64,000 nt of DNA from CAYFKJ01 sp964343605. GTDB lineage: Bacteria > Pseudomonadota > Alphaproteobacteria > UBA2966. The first letter of the stretch is position 1. Each line of letters begins with the position of its first letter. The notes below the pieces were generated by a model, which worked only from the letters and a program-made list of their open reading frames with translations, did no database searches and was not told the DNA's origin. Positions 1 to 8,292 of this stretch are shown here, piece by piece. The stretch is taken from NCBI GenBank assembly GCA_964343605.1, contig CAYFKJ010000001.1, forward strand, positions 744,001-808,000. Direction: 5' to 3'. A program made the translations under genes and the position numbers.

Positions 1-801
1 TGGATCGCGCAAAACGACGTCAAGGTTCAGCGGCAGATCAGGATCGACCACGCCGATGCGCTTCAGCTGATCGCGGAAGCGGCTCTCGCTGATCATGCGG
101 CCATACTTGTCAAAGGCATAGGTTTCGCCCGATTCGCCGATGCGGCCCTGGCGCAGGACACGCGAAAAATCCTCCCGCGGATCGATGCGGAACATAAGTA
201 TGGCGATCACCTCGTCCTGGGCGTCTTGTATCGGTGCGCCGACGAACATCGTTGCCGTCTGTTCGAGGATATTCCCTTGACCATCGGGCAGCGGCACATC
301 CGACGGCAACGGTAAGCTCATGGCCGACTGCCCGGCCCACACCTTATTCATGAAATCGTGCTGGCCTGCGAGAAGGTTCAGCACGCCGAGGTTTGAATCG
401 CGCGTCGATGCCAGGTTGATGTTGTCCGTCCCGACAACGAAGAAACCGAGATAGCCCTTGCTCTCGAGCACGGGTTGCAACCAAATTCGCAAAGCCAATT
501 GCGCCGGCGCCGCCCTCAGCGTTTCGGGAGATGGCATCGTTGTCAGCAGTTCTGCAACGTAGCCCCGAATTTCGGCGTTGTTGGCCCAAATCTCGGCATC
601 CGACTGTTGTTCCTTGACCCACGACTTGACGGCTTCGTGGGTCACGCCGACGACTGTCTTGAGCGCGTTACGAGTGTCGTCCTGGGCGATCGCCTCGACT
701 TTGGACTGAATGCTCCACGATCCCAGCACGAGCACAACGCAGGCCACCGCCGCCGCCGCGACGACCCAGCGATACTGAACTATTCGGGTACTGACAGTCA
801 T
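1..801 (-). CDS. Membrane sensor protein with periplasmic double-Cache domain (partial, C-terminus outside window)
   Basis: The open frame begins with ATG at 801 and runs without a stop to base 1 (267 codons), so only the N-terminal sensing part is visible. Residues 13-31 form a hydrophobic membrane anchor (VVAAAAVACVVLVLGSW). The rest looks like an extracytoplasmic Cache domain: the stretch GRIGESGETYAFDKYGRMIS followed by ESRF, near residues 220-241, is typical of the membrane-proximal lobe of dCache_1 sensors. The output domain (histidine kinase, adenylate/guanylate cyclase or chemoreceptor) lies beyond the edge and cannot be named. The gene lies downstream of the racemase operon on the same strand, separated by 167 bases. 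The Cache assignment is by eye from motif resemblance. Confidence 0.75.
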   Translation of the reverse strand, partial: MTVSTRIVQYRWVVAAAAVACVVLVLGSWSIQSKVEAIAQDDTRNALKTVVGVTHEAVKSWVKEQQSDAEIWANNAEIRGYVAELLTTMPSPETLRAAPAQLALRIWLQPVLESKGYLGFFVVGTDNINLASTRDSNLGVLNLLAGQHDFMNKVWAGQSAMSLPLPSDVPLPDGQGNILEQTATMFVGAPIQDAQDEVIAILMFRIDPREDFSRVLRQGRIGESGETYAFDKYGRMISESRFRDQLKRIGVVDPDLPLNLDVVLRDP

Positions 802-968
802 AGACGTCCAGCTCTGAAAACGAGTGCTAGGTTTTCGGAACGGCTCCAATTCTAAACCAATTTTCGCTTTGAGAACATGTCCTTAGAGGGAGGATATGCA
901 AAACCACCAGGGGTTTTTCAGTCCGGGTTGTAAGGACTGATCGGTTGTATGACTGACCGGGTCGAACA

Positions 969-1658
969 TTACCCGGACCGGCCGATACCGAAGCACGCCG
1001 CCGCCAGGCACAGGTTGGAGGACAGCACGGGAATTTCAATTCGTTTACCCAGCCTTTCCACCATGGCCAGGCTCGGCAATCCCGTGCCGGTAATCAGGAT
1101 CGCCTGTGGTGAATGGCTGACGAGATGGTCCAAATTTTCCAGAACGGATTCCTCGGGTACATCGTAAACGCTTCTCGTATCGTCTTGCCGGCCGGCCAGG
1201 CGATTGACCGCGACCACGTCGTATCCGCCCGCCTGCCAGAATGCGGTGGAAGCCTCCGTCAACCAGTCCGGATAGGGCGATATGAGGGCTATCCTCTTCG
1301 CGTCCAGTTCCCCCAGCGACATCTCGATGGCCCGCGTCGCCGTTATCACTGGAATGGCCGCCCCGGCGGCTTCGATCAAACGGGCCTCCTCCTCCCGCCC
1401 CAACAAATAAGACGAACCCGTACAGGCGAAAGCCAGGACTTCGATCGGAAGCGTATCGAAGCTTTCGACGGCGCGATGTATTTGCCGGAGATAATTCTTC
1501 AGGCGTGTGCGCGAATTATTCGCCCGGCTGGTGAGCCGGGTGACGTAGACGCCTACGCCGTCGGGCGCCAAGGCCTGGAATTCCGGTTCCACCGTCGGGT
1601 TGGCTTGCGGCGTCGCCACCCCGATCGCGCCGAGACGCGGGTAGTTGGGCTGCCTCAT
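969..1658 (-). CDS. Asp/Glu racemase superfamily protein (maleate isomerase / arylmalonate decarboxylase-like)
   Basis: A 229-residue protein of the cofactor-free Asp/Glu/hydantoin racemase superfamily. It starts RLGAIGVATPQANPTVEPEF, as maleate isomerases and arylmalonate decarboxylases do. One catalytic cysteine is clear, Cys79 in AFACTGSSY. At the second position, where racemases and arylmalonate decarboxylase carry S-C-x-x-L, this protein reads ITGTGLPSL, so Gly191 replaces the cysteine. Cys217 lies further on and does not align with it. Racemisation needs two cysteines, so a one-sided reaction (decarboxylation or isomerisation) is more likely. The start overlaps the stop of the upstream FAD monooxygenase by 4 nt (ATGA), showing translational coupling. 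Substrate unknown. Confidence 0.8.
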   Translation of the reverse strand: MRQPNYPRLGAIGVATPQANPTVEPEFQALAPDGVGVYVTRLTSRANNSRTRLKNYLRQIHRAVESFDTLPIEVLAFACTGSSYLLGREEEARLIEAAGAAIPVITATRAIEMSLGELDAKRIALISPYPDWLTEASTAFWQAGGYDVVAVNRLAGRQDDTRSVYDVPEESVLENLDHLVSHSPQAILITGTGLPSLAMVERLGKRIEIPVLSSNLCLAAACFGIGRSG

Positions 1659-2872
1659 GATTGTACCTTTGCGATATCACGGGCGCGCCTCAACCCGTCG
1701 ATCATGGAGCTTTTAAGGAGGTACTCGCGGCAGCGTCCGCGATTGTCGGCGATCTCCTGCAGTTCGCGGAAGGACCGGAGGCGTTTTTCAGGATCGTTTT
1801 CGGTCATACGGGCGCGGTTGGCGTCCGCCGCATCGATAATATCGGCGGCGACGATGGGCCGCCGTTCCGCTTCGTACCGGTCGAGCTGCCCGGCGTCGCC
1901 GTCTTTCACCGCAGCCGCCAGCAGTCCCGCCAGGCAAACCGCATCGTGAATGCCGCCGTTCATGCCCATGCCGCCGCTGGGTGGATTGAGGTGGGCGGCG
2001 TCACCAGCCAGATACACCCGGCCCCGGGAGAACGTATCGGCCAGGCGGCGATGCACCCGGTAGGGGCGAAGGTCGATCAGTTCGGCGTCCGCGGCCGCCG
2101 GCGTGATGGCCGCCATCAGCCCGCGAACGATCTCCGGCGCCATGGTTTCATCGCCTTCAAGGTGTTGCGGCGGATAAAGCGAACAACGCCAGAGGTCCGG
2201 CAGCCGCAGCAAGGCGAAGTTGCCTTCGGGCGCCCAGGCGTAGGTGACGTTACTGAGGCCCGGCAGCACCTCATGGAAGGGAAAACGCGTGGTCGCCAGC
2301 AGGTTGGTCTGGGGATAGGTGGAACCCGGCATGGCGATGCCGAGTTGCTTGCGGATCGCGCTCTGTCCGCCGTCGGCGCCGATGACGTAGCGCGCCCGGT
2401 GTTCGGCGCCGTCCTCCGTCGTCACCGTAACCTTGTTCTCCGTTTGATCAAGGGCAACGACCCGTGACGAGAAGGACAGCGTGCCGCCGAGGCTGCGGAC
2501 CCGTTCCGCCAGCAGTCCGGTCAGATTGAATTGTTCCGCCTGCAGGCGGTAGGGATGTGCCGTATCGTCGGCGATGGCGGCCATGTCGAAGATCACGGCT
2601 TCGCCCGACGGATGCATCCGGATCTGCCATTCCGGACAGACCAAGCCGGCATCAATCAGAGCCTGCGCCAAGCCGTCCTCGGCCAGCATGTCGAGCGTCG
2701 GCGGGTGGAAAGTCGTGGCGCGCAGGTCCCGGGTCAGTGCCGGCTCGGCTTCGAGCACCGCGACCTCGATGCCGGCGGCCAGCAGCCGCTGCGCCGCCAT
2801 GAGACCGACGGGTCCGGCGCCAACGACGATGACGCGGTCGGTCTCGGCCTTTACCGCAATCCGGTTCGACAT
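1655..2872 (-). CDS. FAD-dependent aromatic-type monooxygenase
   Basis: A 405-residue flavoprotein of the PheA/TfdB (p-hydroxybenzoate hydroxylase) fold. It has the N-terminal dinucleotide motif VVGAGPVGL (residues 16-24), the central DG motif GADGGQSAIRK (165-175) and the GD motif YLAGDAAHLNPPSGGMGMN (287-305). Such enzymes hydroxylate small aromatic or enolic acids with NAD(P)H and O2. It is shorter than MhpA/TfdB (about 550-600) because it lacks the thioredoxin-like C-terminal domain, like single-domain salicylate hydroxylase types. The start at 2872 is the first Met before the FAD motif; the same frame stays open upstream, but that extension is arginine-rich, non-protein-like sequence. 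It lies between an aminotransferase (20-base gap) and the racemase-family gene. Substrate not deducible. Confidence 0.85.
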   Translation of the reverse strand: MSNRIAVKAETDRVIVVGAGPVGLMAAQRLLAAGIEVAVLEAEPALTRDLRATTFHPPTLDMLAEDGLAQALIDAGLVCPEWQIRMHPSGEAVIFDMAAIADDTAHPYRLQAEQFNLTGLLAERVRSLGGTLSFSSRVVALDQTENKVTVTTEDGAEHRARYVIGADGGQSAIRKQLGIAMPGSTYPQTNLLATTRFPFHEVLPGLSNVTYAWAPEGNFALLRLPDLWRCSLYPPQHLEGDETMAPEIVRGLMAAITPAAADAELIDLRPYRVHRRLADTFSRGRVYLAGDAAHLNPPSGGMGMNGGIHDAVCLAGLLAAAVKDGDAGQLDRYEAERRPIVAADIIDAADANRARMTENDPEKRLRSFRELQEIADNRGRCREYLLKSSMIDGLRRARDIAKVQS

Positions 2873-2892
2873 CGCCCTCCCCGGGTGTGTAC

Positions 2893-4083
2893 CTAGTCGG
2901 CGCCGACGTTTTCGCCGAGCCAGTCGATCGCAGCCTGAGCGCCGCCGGGGCTGTAGGCGATGCCGACGGCGTTGAGGCCGACCTCGACGATGCTGAGGGT
3001 TCCCATGATCATCGGCGCGTTGACGTGGCCCATGTGGGCGATGCGGAAGGTGTTGTCGCTGAGGTCGCCGATACCGACGCCCAGCACGACCCCGCACTTT
3101 TCGTCGCAGTAGCGCAACAGAGGGTCCGGGCTATGTCCGTCGGCCAGTCGGATGGTCGTTACGGAATTGGCCCGCTCATCCGGCTCGGTGATGTTGAATT
3201 CAACCTCGCCGTTCTGCGACCAGACGCCGATAGCCTGCCGCACGGCGCCGGCCAGAATGCGGTGGCGTTCGAAGATGTGTTCGAAGCCTTCTTCCAGCAG
3301 CATGTCCATGGCCTTGCGCAAACCGAACAACAGATGTTCGGGCGGCGTGCCGCAGTATTTCTGGTAGTGGACGTCGCCCTCGCGGGCGGTCCAGTCCCAG
3401 TAGTGCGTCCGCATGTCGGCGGTCTTGTGGGCGGCCTTGGCCTTCTCGTTGGCGGCGACGAAGCTCAGGCCCGGCGGCGTCATCAACCCCTTCTGCCCCG
3501 CCGAGACGGCCACGTCGACACCCCATTCGTCCATCTCGAACGGCATAGTGCCGAGGGAGGCGATGGTGTCGACCATCAAGAGGGCGCCGTGGCCGGCGTT
3601 GTCGATCGCTTTGCGGATGGCGGGAATGTCGTTGACGACGGCGGAAGCGGTATCGACCTGGACCACCAGGACGGCCTTGATCTCGCCCGCGGAGTCGCGG
3701 CGCAGCCGTTCCTCGACCGCGGCCGGATCGACGGCCCGGCGGACGGGGGCATTGAGAACCTCGATCTCCACCCCCCTGACGTCGGCCATCTCGCCCCAGC
3801 CGATGGCGAACCGCCCGCTTTCAAGGACCAGAACCTTGTCGCCCCGCGACAGCACGTTGGAGATGGCGGCTTCCCAGGCGCCGTGACCGTTGGCGGCGTA
3901 GATGTAGGAGAGCCCTTCGGTGCCGAAAATGCGGCTGAGGTCTGCAAGGCAGCTATGCGTCGTATCCAGCAGGGCGCCCGTATAGATCTCCACCGCCGGA
4001 CGGTGCATGGCGGAGAGGACTTCGTCGGGCACCGTCGTGGGTCCCGGGATACTCAAGAATTCACGGCCGTTGCGCACGGACAT
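2893..4083 (-). CDS. Class V aminotransferase, alanine/serine-glyoxylate aminotransferase-like
   Basis: A 396-residue PLP enzyme of fold type I. Lys198 in VSAGQKGLMTPPGL is the Schiff-base lysine and Asp172 in MVDTIASLG the pyridine-nitrogen partner; the N-terminal FLSIPGPTTVPDEVLSAM is typical of alanine:glyoxylate and serine:glyoxylate aminotransferases. The usual role is amino transfer from serine or alanine to glyoxylate. Related class V enzymes also act on pyridoxamine or 2-aminoethylphosphonate, so the amino donor is uncertain. It is first in a three-gene operon with the monooxygenase and racemase-family gene. A GAGGA ribosome site lies about 9 bases before ATG 4083. The context suggests a dedicated catabolic role rather than the serine cycle. 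Confidence 0.85.
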   Translation of the reverse strand: MSVRNGREFLSIPGPTTVPDEVLSAMHRPAVEIYTGALLDTTHSCLADLSRIFGTEGLSYIYAANGHGAWEAAISNVLSRGDKVLVLESGRFAIGWGEMADVRGVEIEVLNAPVRRAVDPAAVEERLRRDSAGEIKAVLVVQVDTASAVVNDIPAIRKAIDNAGHGALLMVDTIASLGTMPFEMDEWGVDVAVSAGQKGLMTPPGLSFVAANEKAKAAHKTADMRTHYWDWTAREGDVHYQKYCGTPPEHLLFGLRKAMDMLLEEGFEHIFERHRILAGAVRQAIGVWSQNGEVEFNITEPDERANSVTTIRLADGHSPDPLLRYCDEKCGVVLGVGIGDLSDNTFRIAHMGHVNAPMIMGTLSIVEVGLNAVGIAYSPGGAQAAIDWLGENVGAD

Positions 4084-4237
4084 AGGCTGCTTCCTCGGTC
4101 AGGGTGATATGGTTGCGGAGTAGGGATTACTACCTAACGCGGAGTGGCGGTCGGGTGCAAGTCAATCGCGGTGCAAACTCTTGTGAGGGCTTGATCCGCG
4201 GCATAATATTTCGCGGCGCCCAAGGGAATTGAAACGA

Positions 4238-5071
4238 ATGAAATTATCGCTTTGCAACGAAGTCATCCGGGACCTGCCCTTTCCCGACCAGTGCGAATTG
4301 GCCGCCGGGCTAGGTTACGCCGGACTGGAGATCGCACCCTTCACCCTGTGTGACGATCCGCGCGAGTTCAAACCCGCAAAGGTGGGTGAGGTTCGCCGAT
4401 ACGTCGAAGCCGCCGGTCTCGAGGTTTCGGGATTGCACTGGCTCTTGGTGGCCCCGGAGGGACTTTCGATCACCTCGCCGGACCCGGCAGTCTGGACCGA
4501 CACCTTGGAGGTCATGACCACCTGCGCTCGTCTCTGCGGGGAACTGGGCGGCGCCTATCTGGTGCACGGTTCACCGGTGCAACGGCAACTGCCGGACGAT
4601 GCCGAAGACGCCGACGCCGCCGCGGCGCGCGCCATCGAGGCGTTCGCCGCCGCCGCCGAGGCCGCGGACGAAGCGGGCGTCGTCTATTGCATCGAGCCCT
4701 TGGCGAAGGCGGAAACGAACTTCATCAATACCGTGGCGGAAGCCGCCGATATCGTCGAAACGGTCAATCACCCGAGCCTCAGAACGATGATCGATTGCTG
4801 CGCCGCGGGCAAAGGCGAGGAACTGCCGACCGCCGACCTGATTGACGAGTGGCTGCCCACCGGCAACATCGCGCACGTTCAGGTCAACGACCCCAACCAC
4901 AGGGGGCCGGGCCAGGGTGACGAAAAGTTCGCCCCGATCCTCGGCGCGCTGAAGCGCAACGGCTACGACGGCTGGCTCGCCGCCGAACCGTTCATCTACG
5001 AGCCCGACGGACCGACCACGGCCGCCGTGAGCGCCGCTTATCTCAAAGGGATTTTGGAAGCGCTGGACTAG
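4238..5071 (+). CDS. Sugar phosphate isomerase/epimerase family protein (xylose isomerase-like TIM barrel)
   Basis: A 277-residue AP-endonuclease-2 type TIM barrel, resembling hydroxypyruvate isomerases and ketose 3-epimerases. Metal-ligand glutamates and aspartates are visible in VVYCIEPLAKAETNF, TMIDCCAAG, HVQVNDPNHRGPGQGD and WLAAEPFIYEPDGP, in the order expected for the Mn-binding strands. The frame is open from a TTG at 4229, but I place the start at ATG 4238 because AAGGGA at 4222-4227 lies 10 bases from it and only 1 base from the TTG. It is divergent from the aminotransferase operon with a 154-base shared promoter region, so it may act on a sugar acid or hydroxypyruvate from the same pathway. 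Substrate not identifiable. Confidence 0.85.
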   Translation: MKLSLCNEVIRDLPFPDQCELAAGLGYAGLEIAPFTLCDDPREFKPAKVGEVRRYVEAAGLEVSGLHWLLVAPEGLSITSPDPAVWTDTLEVMTTCARLCGELGGAYLVHGSPVQRQLPDDAEDADAAAARAIEAFAAAAEAADEAGVVYCIEPLAKAETNFINTVAEAADIVETVNHPSLRTMIDCCAAGKGEELPTADLIDEWLPTGNIAHVQVNDPNHRGPGQGDEKFAPILGALKRNGYDGWLAAEPFIYEPDGPTTAAVSAAYLKGILEALD

Positions 5072-5166
5072 GCCGCGAAATGAAGGACAATGGCCAGCGC
5101 TGAAATTGCCACGACATAGACGCCCAGGAACCTGTTGAGCAGGTTGAAATCACTACCGAACATCAT
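5068..5166 (-). CDS. Predicted 32-residue single-span membrane peptide
   Basis: A very short frame with two consecutive ATG codons (5166 and 5163) and an excellent ribosome site, GGAGGA, 6 bases upstream (GGAGGATTGAGAAATG). The product has a short polar N-terminus (MMFGSDFNLLNR) and one hydrophobic span (FLGVYVVAISALAIVLHFAA) reaching the C-terminus. Its TAG stop overlaps the convergent isomerase stop by 4 bases. The gap-free layout resembles bacterial light-harvesting alpha polypeptides, with Ala25-x3-His29-Phe30 at the same residue numbers as the bacteriochlorophyll-binding part of LH1 alpha. It stops right after the helix, however, and no photosynthesis genes are nearby. It could equally be a small accessory subunit of a membrane complex. 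Expression is unproven. Confidence 0.5.
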   Translation of the reverse strand: MMFGSDFNLLNRFLGVYVVAISALAIVLHFAA

Positions 5167-5457
5167 TTCTCAATCCTCCGGTACGCGCCCGGGCAAATAC
5201 CAGGGGGCGCGAAACTGTGCCAAAGCGTATGCCGCTCTGATCCCCATTTAATCCCGCGCACCCATTCCGACAAACGCCGGATTCACACCCCAGATATGCG
5301 TTTTGGGAATGCCTCGACGGGGCGCTTTTCCCTTATCCATGTGGGCATTGCCGCCGCCGGGAACGGTCATGGAAATCCCCCAATTCCAAGGCTATTGTCG
5401 TGCCCATGAACCTGTCCGCAGCACCATGTGCCGCAGCCGCCGATCGGTAACGGGGGG

Positions 5458-6411
5458 ATGTTGGTGAGATCGACGGTGGCTCTGATCCTGCTCGTCGCTT
5501 TGGGTGGTTTGGGCGGCCTTCTTGTAGCGATCCAAGCTTACGAATGGTATCACAGCGAATACCATATCCCGGTCATTGAGCCCCTTTCGCGGGAGCGCAT
5601 CCAGCATCGGAAATACCATCACCTGGCCCTGGACGCGCTTGGCCGTTTTGATGAACTGGGGGAGGTCGACCGCAGGGCGCTTATCGGGAGCTTGCGCAGA
5701 ACAATCGTTCCCATGTCCTCGTGGCTGGCGGAGACAGACAGGAAGGGCTTCAGCCTGTTGTGCGTCGGCGAGGATCATGAGGAACACACCCGCCGTTTTC
5801 TCGCCAATCATATTTTCCCCGCTCTCCGGTTGGACGCCCTGCATCTGGAAACGACGCCGACGGGCCTGGCGGACGTGGAGCGGCGGATTCGCCTGGAGCG
5901 CGGCTACGCACCGCTACTCGGCGCCGACATCGCGGGCATCCTCGATGCTGCCCGTCGAAAATCACCAAGCCTTGCGGTCACGGCCATTGAGGAAACCGAG
6001 CGGCAAAAGTCCGACCGCCGTCGTGAGGGCAAGGGCAGCCGCGAGGACAGTTTGGTTGAGAACCTGGAGTCCGCGTATTTGCCTGGGCGCCGAAACGCCG
6101 TGTTGTTCGGCGCCTTTCACTGCACCAACAGGAATGACTGGCTATACCAAAGAACCCGGCGGCGGCTGGCTCCGGAAGCCATCGCCCGAAGCCTGAACCT
6201 GCGCATCATCGGCGAACATCAGGATGGGCCGCTTGAGGCTCTTGTCTACTTTCTCGATGAAGTGGGCATGGAACCGGGCCACTTCGTGCTGCTCAACACG
6301 CCCGACTTCCCGGCGGCGATCCGGGATTGGTTCCGCCTTTTGTGGCACGGCAATTTCGGCCAGTTCGATGCCGCCCTTGTGTTCCGGGTCGAGCCTGATG
6401 CCGCTCGCTAA
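5458..6411 (+). CDS. Membrane-anchored ChaN/TraB/EreA-fold hypothetical protein
   Basis: About 317 residues: an N-terminal membrane span (STVALILLVALGGLGGLLVAI, residues 5-25) and a soluble domain. Paired motifs SLLCVGEDHEEHTRRF and NAVLFGAFHCTNRNDW resemble the GE-x-H and G-x-x-H signatures of the EreA/ChaN/TraB (TIKI) superfamily of metal-dependent hydrolases, and helical segments rich in Arg and Glu lie between them. Function unknown; it may be a membrane-tethered hydrolase or heme/iron-binding lipoprotein-like factor. The start is uncertain: the frame is open from GTG 5428, ATG 5458 directly follows GGGGGG (too close), and GTG 5464 lies 6 bases from that purine run. It is monocistronic, convergent with the TRAP operon (4-base gap). 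Confidence 0.55.
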   Translation: MLVRSTVALILLVALGGLGGLLVAIQAYEWYHSEYHIPVIEPLSRERIQHRKYHHLALDALGRFDELGEVDRRALIGSLRRTIVPMSSWLAETDRKGFSLLCVGEDHEEHTRRFLANHIFPALRLDALHLETTPTGLADVERRIRLERGYAPLLGADIAGILDAARRKSPSLAVTAIEETERQKSDRRREGKGSREDSLVENLESAYLPGRRNAVLFGAFHCTNRNDWLYQRTRRRLAPEAIARSLNLRIIGEHQDGPLEALVYFLDEVGMEPGHFVLLNTPDFPAAIRDWFRLLWHGNFGQFDAALVFRVEPDAAR

Positions 6412-6415
6412 AAGG

Positions 6416-7717
6416 CTAGTGGTAAAGCAGGTTCGGCAGGAACAGCGAGATTGCCGGGACGAAGACCAGGAGCGCCAACCGCAGGATATCGGCGCACCAG
6501 AATGGCGTCACGCCCTTGAACACCGTGGTGGTACTGACGTCTCTCAACACCCCGGATAAGACGAATACGTTCAGTCCCACGGGCGGGGTGATCAGGCTGA
6601 TTTCGGTTACCACGACGACGATGATGCCGAACCAGACGGGATGGAGGCCCATCGATTCGACCAGCGGGAAGAAAACCGGAATGGTCAGCAGCAGCATCGA
6701 CAGGCTTTCGAAGACGCAGCCCAGGATGATGTACATGATCAGGATCATCAGGATGACCAGCATGGGTGCCACGTCGAACCCGACGATGATGTCGCGCAGT
6801 CCCTGGGGCAGTCCCGCTCGGTTGACGAAGCTCGAAAAGATCAACGCGCCGATCAGCACGGTAAATAACAGCGCCGTGGTCCGCGCCGATTCGGCCAGCA
6901 CGTCGAACAAACCCCGCCACGACAGCGCACGCCGGCTTAGGGCGATCAAGAGGGCGCCGCCGGCGCCGATGCCCGCAGCCTCGGTCGGCGTGAAGATGCC
7001 GCCATATATGCCGCCCATGACCAGCACGAAGAGACCCAAGGTGCCCCAAACGCCGCGCAAGGCGACGAGGCGTTCAGGCCAATTCGTGCGCTCGCCTTGC
7101 GGCCCGGCGGCCGGATTGCGCCAGACCACGAAACGGACCGCGGCGAGGTAAAAGATCACGCCGACCAATCCGGGTATGAATCCGGCGGCGAACAGTTCAC
7201 GGATCGAGGTCTCCGTCATCAGGCCGTAAATCACCAGGATCACGCTGGGCGGAATGAGGATACCGAGCGTACCGCCCGCGGCGATGGATGCCGCCGCCAA
7301 ACTGTCGGAGTAGCCGAACTTGCGCATCGGCGGCATGGCGACTTTCGACATCGTCGCCGCCGTCGCCAGGCTGGAGCCGCAGATCGCAGAAAATCCGCCG
7401 CAGGCCACGATCGTGGCCATCGACAGTCCACCCTTGCGGTGTCCGAGGAAGGCGTTGGATGCCGCGTAGAGTTCGCTTGACAGTCCGGCCCGGTTGACCA
7501 GATTGCCCATCAGAATGAACAGCGGCACTACCGAAAGTCCGTAGTTCTGCGCTGTCGAAATAACCCGCTGGCCCGACATCGAAAGGGCCGCAACCCAGTT
7601 CCAGTCACCAAGGTAGGCGAAACCGACGAAACCGACTACGCCCATGGAAAAGGCAATGGGCATCTGGAGAAAAACGAGGACCAGCAGGACCGCAAAGCCG
7701 ATAAGTGCAACAGTCAT
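6416..7717 (-). CDS. dctM: TRAP transporter large permease subunit (DctM family), system 1
   Basis: 433 residues, about twelve hydrophobic spans. Typical DctM sequences are present: FLQMPIAFSMGVVGFV at the N-terminus, GGFSAICGSSLATAATMSKVAMP, GYSDSLAAASIAAGGTLGILIPPS and EISLITPPVGLNVFVLSG near the C-terminus. It forms the sodium-coupled transport channel of a tripartite periplasmic transporter for an organic acid, working with the small subunit and binding protein just upstream (17-base gap to dctQ). The genes are ordered P-Q-M in transcription order on the minus strand. The substrate cannot be read from the sequence. Confidence 0.93.
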   Translation of the reverse strand: MTVALIGFAVLLVLVFLQMPIAFSMGVVGFVGFAYLGDWNWVAALSMSGQRVISTAQNYGLSVVPLFILMGNLVNRAGLSSELYAASNAFLGHRKGGLSMATIVACGGFSAICGSSLATAATMSKVAMPPMRKFGYSDSLAAASIAAGGTLGILIPPSVILVIYGLMTETSIRELFAAGFIPGLVGVIFYLAAVRFVVWRNPAAGPQGERTNWPERLVALRGVWGTLGLFVLVMGGIYGGIFTPTEAAGIGAGGALLIALSRRALSWRGLFDVLAESARTTALLFTVLIGALIFSSFVNRAGLPQGLRDIIVGFDVAPMLVILMILIMYIILGCVFESLSMLLLTIPVFFPLVESMGLHPVWFGIIVVVVTEISLITPPVGLNVFVLSGVLRDVSTTTVFKGVTPFWCADILRLALLVFVPAISLFLPNLLYH

Positions 7718-7734
7718 TGTGGGAGCTAAGCTTC

Positions 7735-8256
7735 TTATTCTTTGGGTGGCGACATCGGGCCGTGGCCCCGCATGTAACGCAAGGCATTAACCGCCAGCGC
7801 CACCATGGTGACGCCGCTGAGGATGCTTATGAAATAAATAATGGGGTAGGTGGGGATGCTGAGGAATTCCGTAGTATCGCCGTATTCCTTGGCCCGCGCC
7901 GCCAATATCCAGACGCGGTAGGCGATGCCGCCCAATGCGCCGGCGGCGATCAGGCTGAGAATGGCCTGACGGCTGTTGACCAGCCCCTTGGGAAAAATGT
8001 TGCTGAGGAGGTCGACGCTGATGTGCTCCTCGCGCCAACTGGCCACAGGCAGTACGGAAAAGACCACCACGGCCATCATCAGACGGGTGATTTCCGTGGC
8101 GCCGTCCAGCGGTGAATTGAAGAAATAGCGCCCCACGACGTCGATACACGTCATCGCCATGAGGCTGAAAAGAGAAAGAGCGGCGGCGCCCTCGAGAATA
8201 CGGCTGATCCAATCGATGGATCGTATCCCGCCGGCACCGCCGCTCATTTGAGTCAT
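7735..8256 (-). CDS. dctQ: TRAP transporter small permease subunit (DctQ family), system 1
   Basis: 173 residues with four predicted membrane helices. The signature region is present: LMAMTCIDVVGRYFFNSPLDGATEI, then LASWREEHISVDLLSNIFP in approximate form (the ASWREEHISVDL segment is characteristic). DctQ joins the binding protein and the large permease. Two starts are possible, ATG 8256 or the internal ATG 8247 (MSGGAGG); neither has a strong ribosome site. The gene is placed between dctP and dctM. Confidence 0.9.
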   Translation of the reverse strand: MTQMSGGAGGIRSIDWISRILEGAAALSLFSLMAMTCIDVVGRYFFNSPLDGATEITRLMMAVVVFSVLPVASWREEHISVDLLSNIFPKGLVNSRQAILSLIAAGALGGIAYRVWILAARAKEYGDTTEFLSIPTYPIIYFISILSGVTMVALAVNALRYMRGHGPMSPPKE

Positions 8257-8292
8257 ATGCGTTTACTCAGTTCTTTTTTAGGCGTTTTGCGA

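Noticed and set aside
900..917. AAAACC/GGTTTT hairpin as a terminator of the racemase operon
   Set aside because: The stem is only 6 bp and the T-run follows on the plus strand, whereas the operon runs on the minus strand.
896..940. A 14-codon plus-strand frame (MQNHQGFFSPGCKD) preceded by GGGAGG
   Set aside because: The purine run is only 2 bases from the ATG, the peptide is very short and it lies in a terminator-like hairpin region; nothing else supports it.
2887..4107. Long plus-strand open frame opposite the class V aminotransferase gene
   Set aside because: It is the codon-biased antisense of a clear PLP enzyme and its translation has no domain motifs.
5068..5166. Firm call as a photosynthetic light-harvesting gene
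   Set aside because: Only a few residues match, the C-terminal part is missing and no puf, puc or bch genes are in the window.
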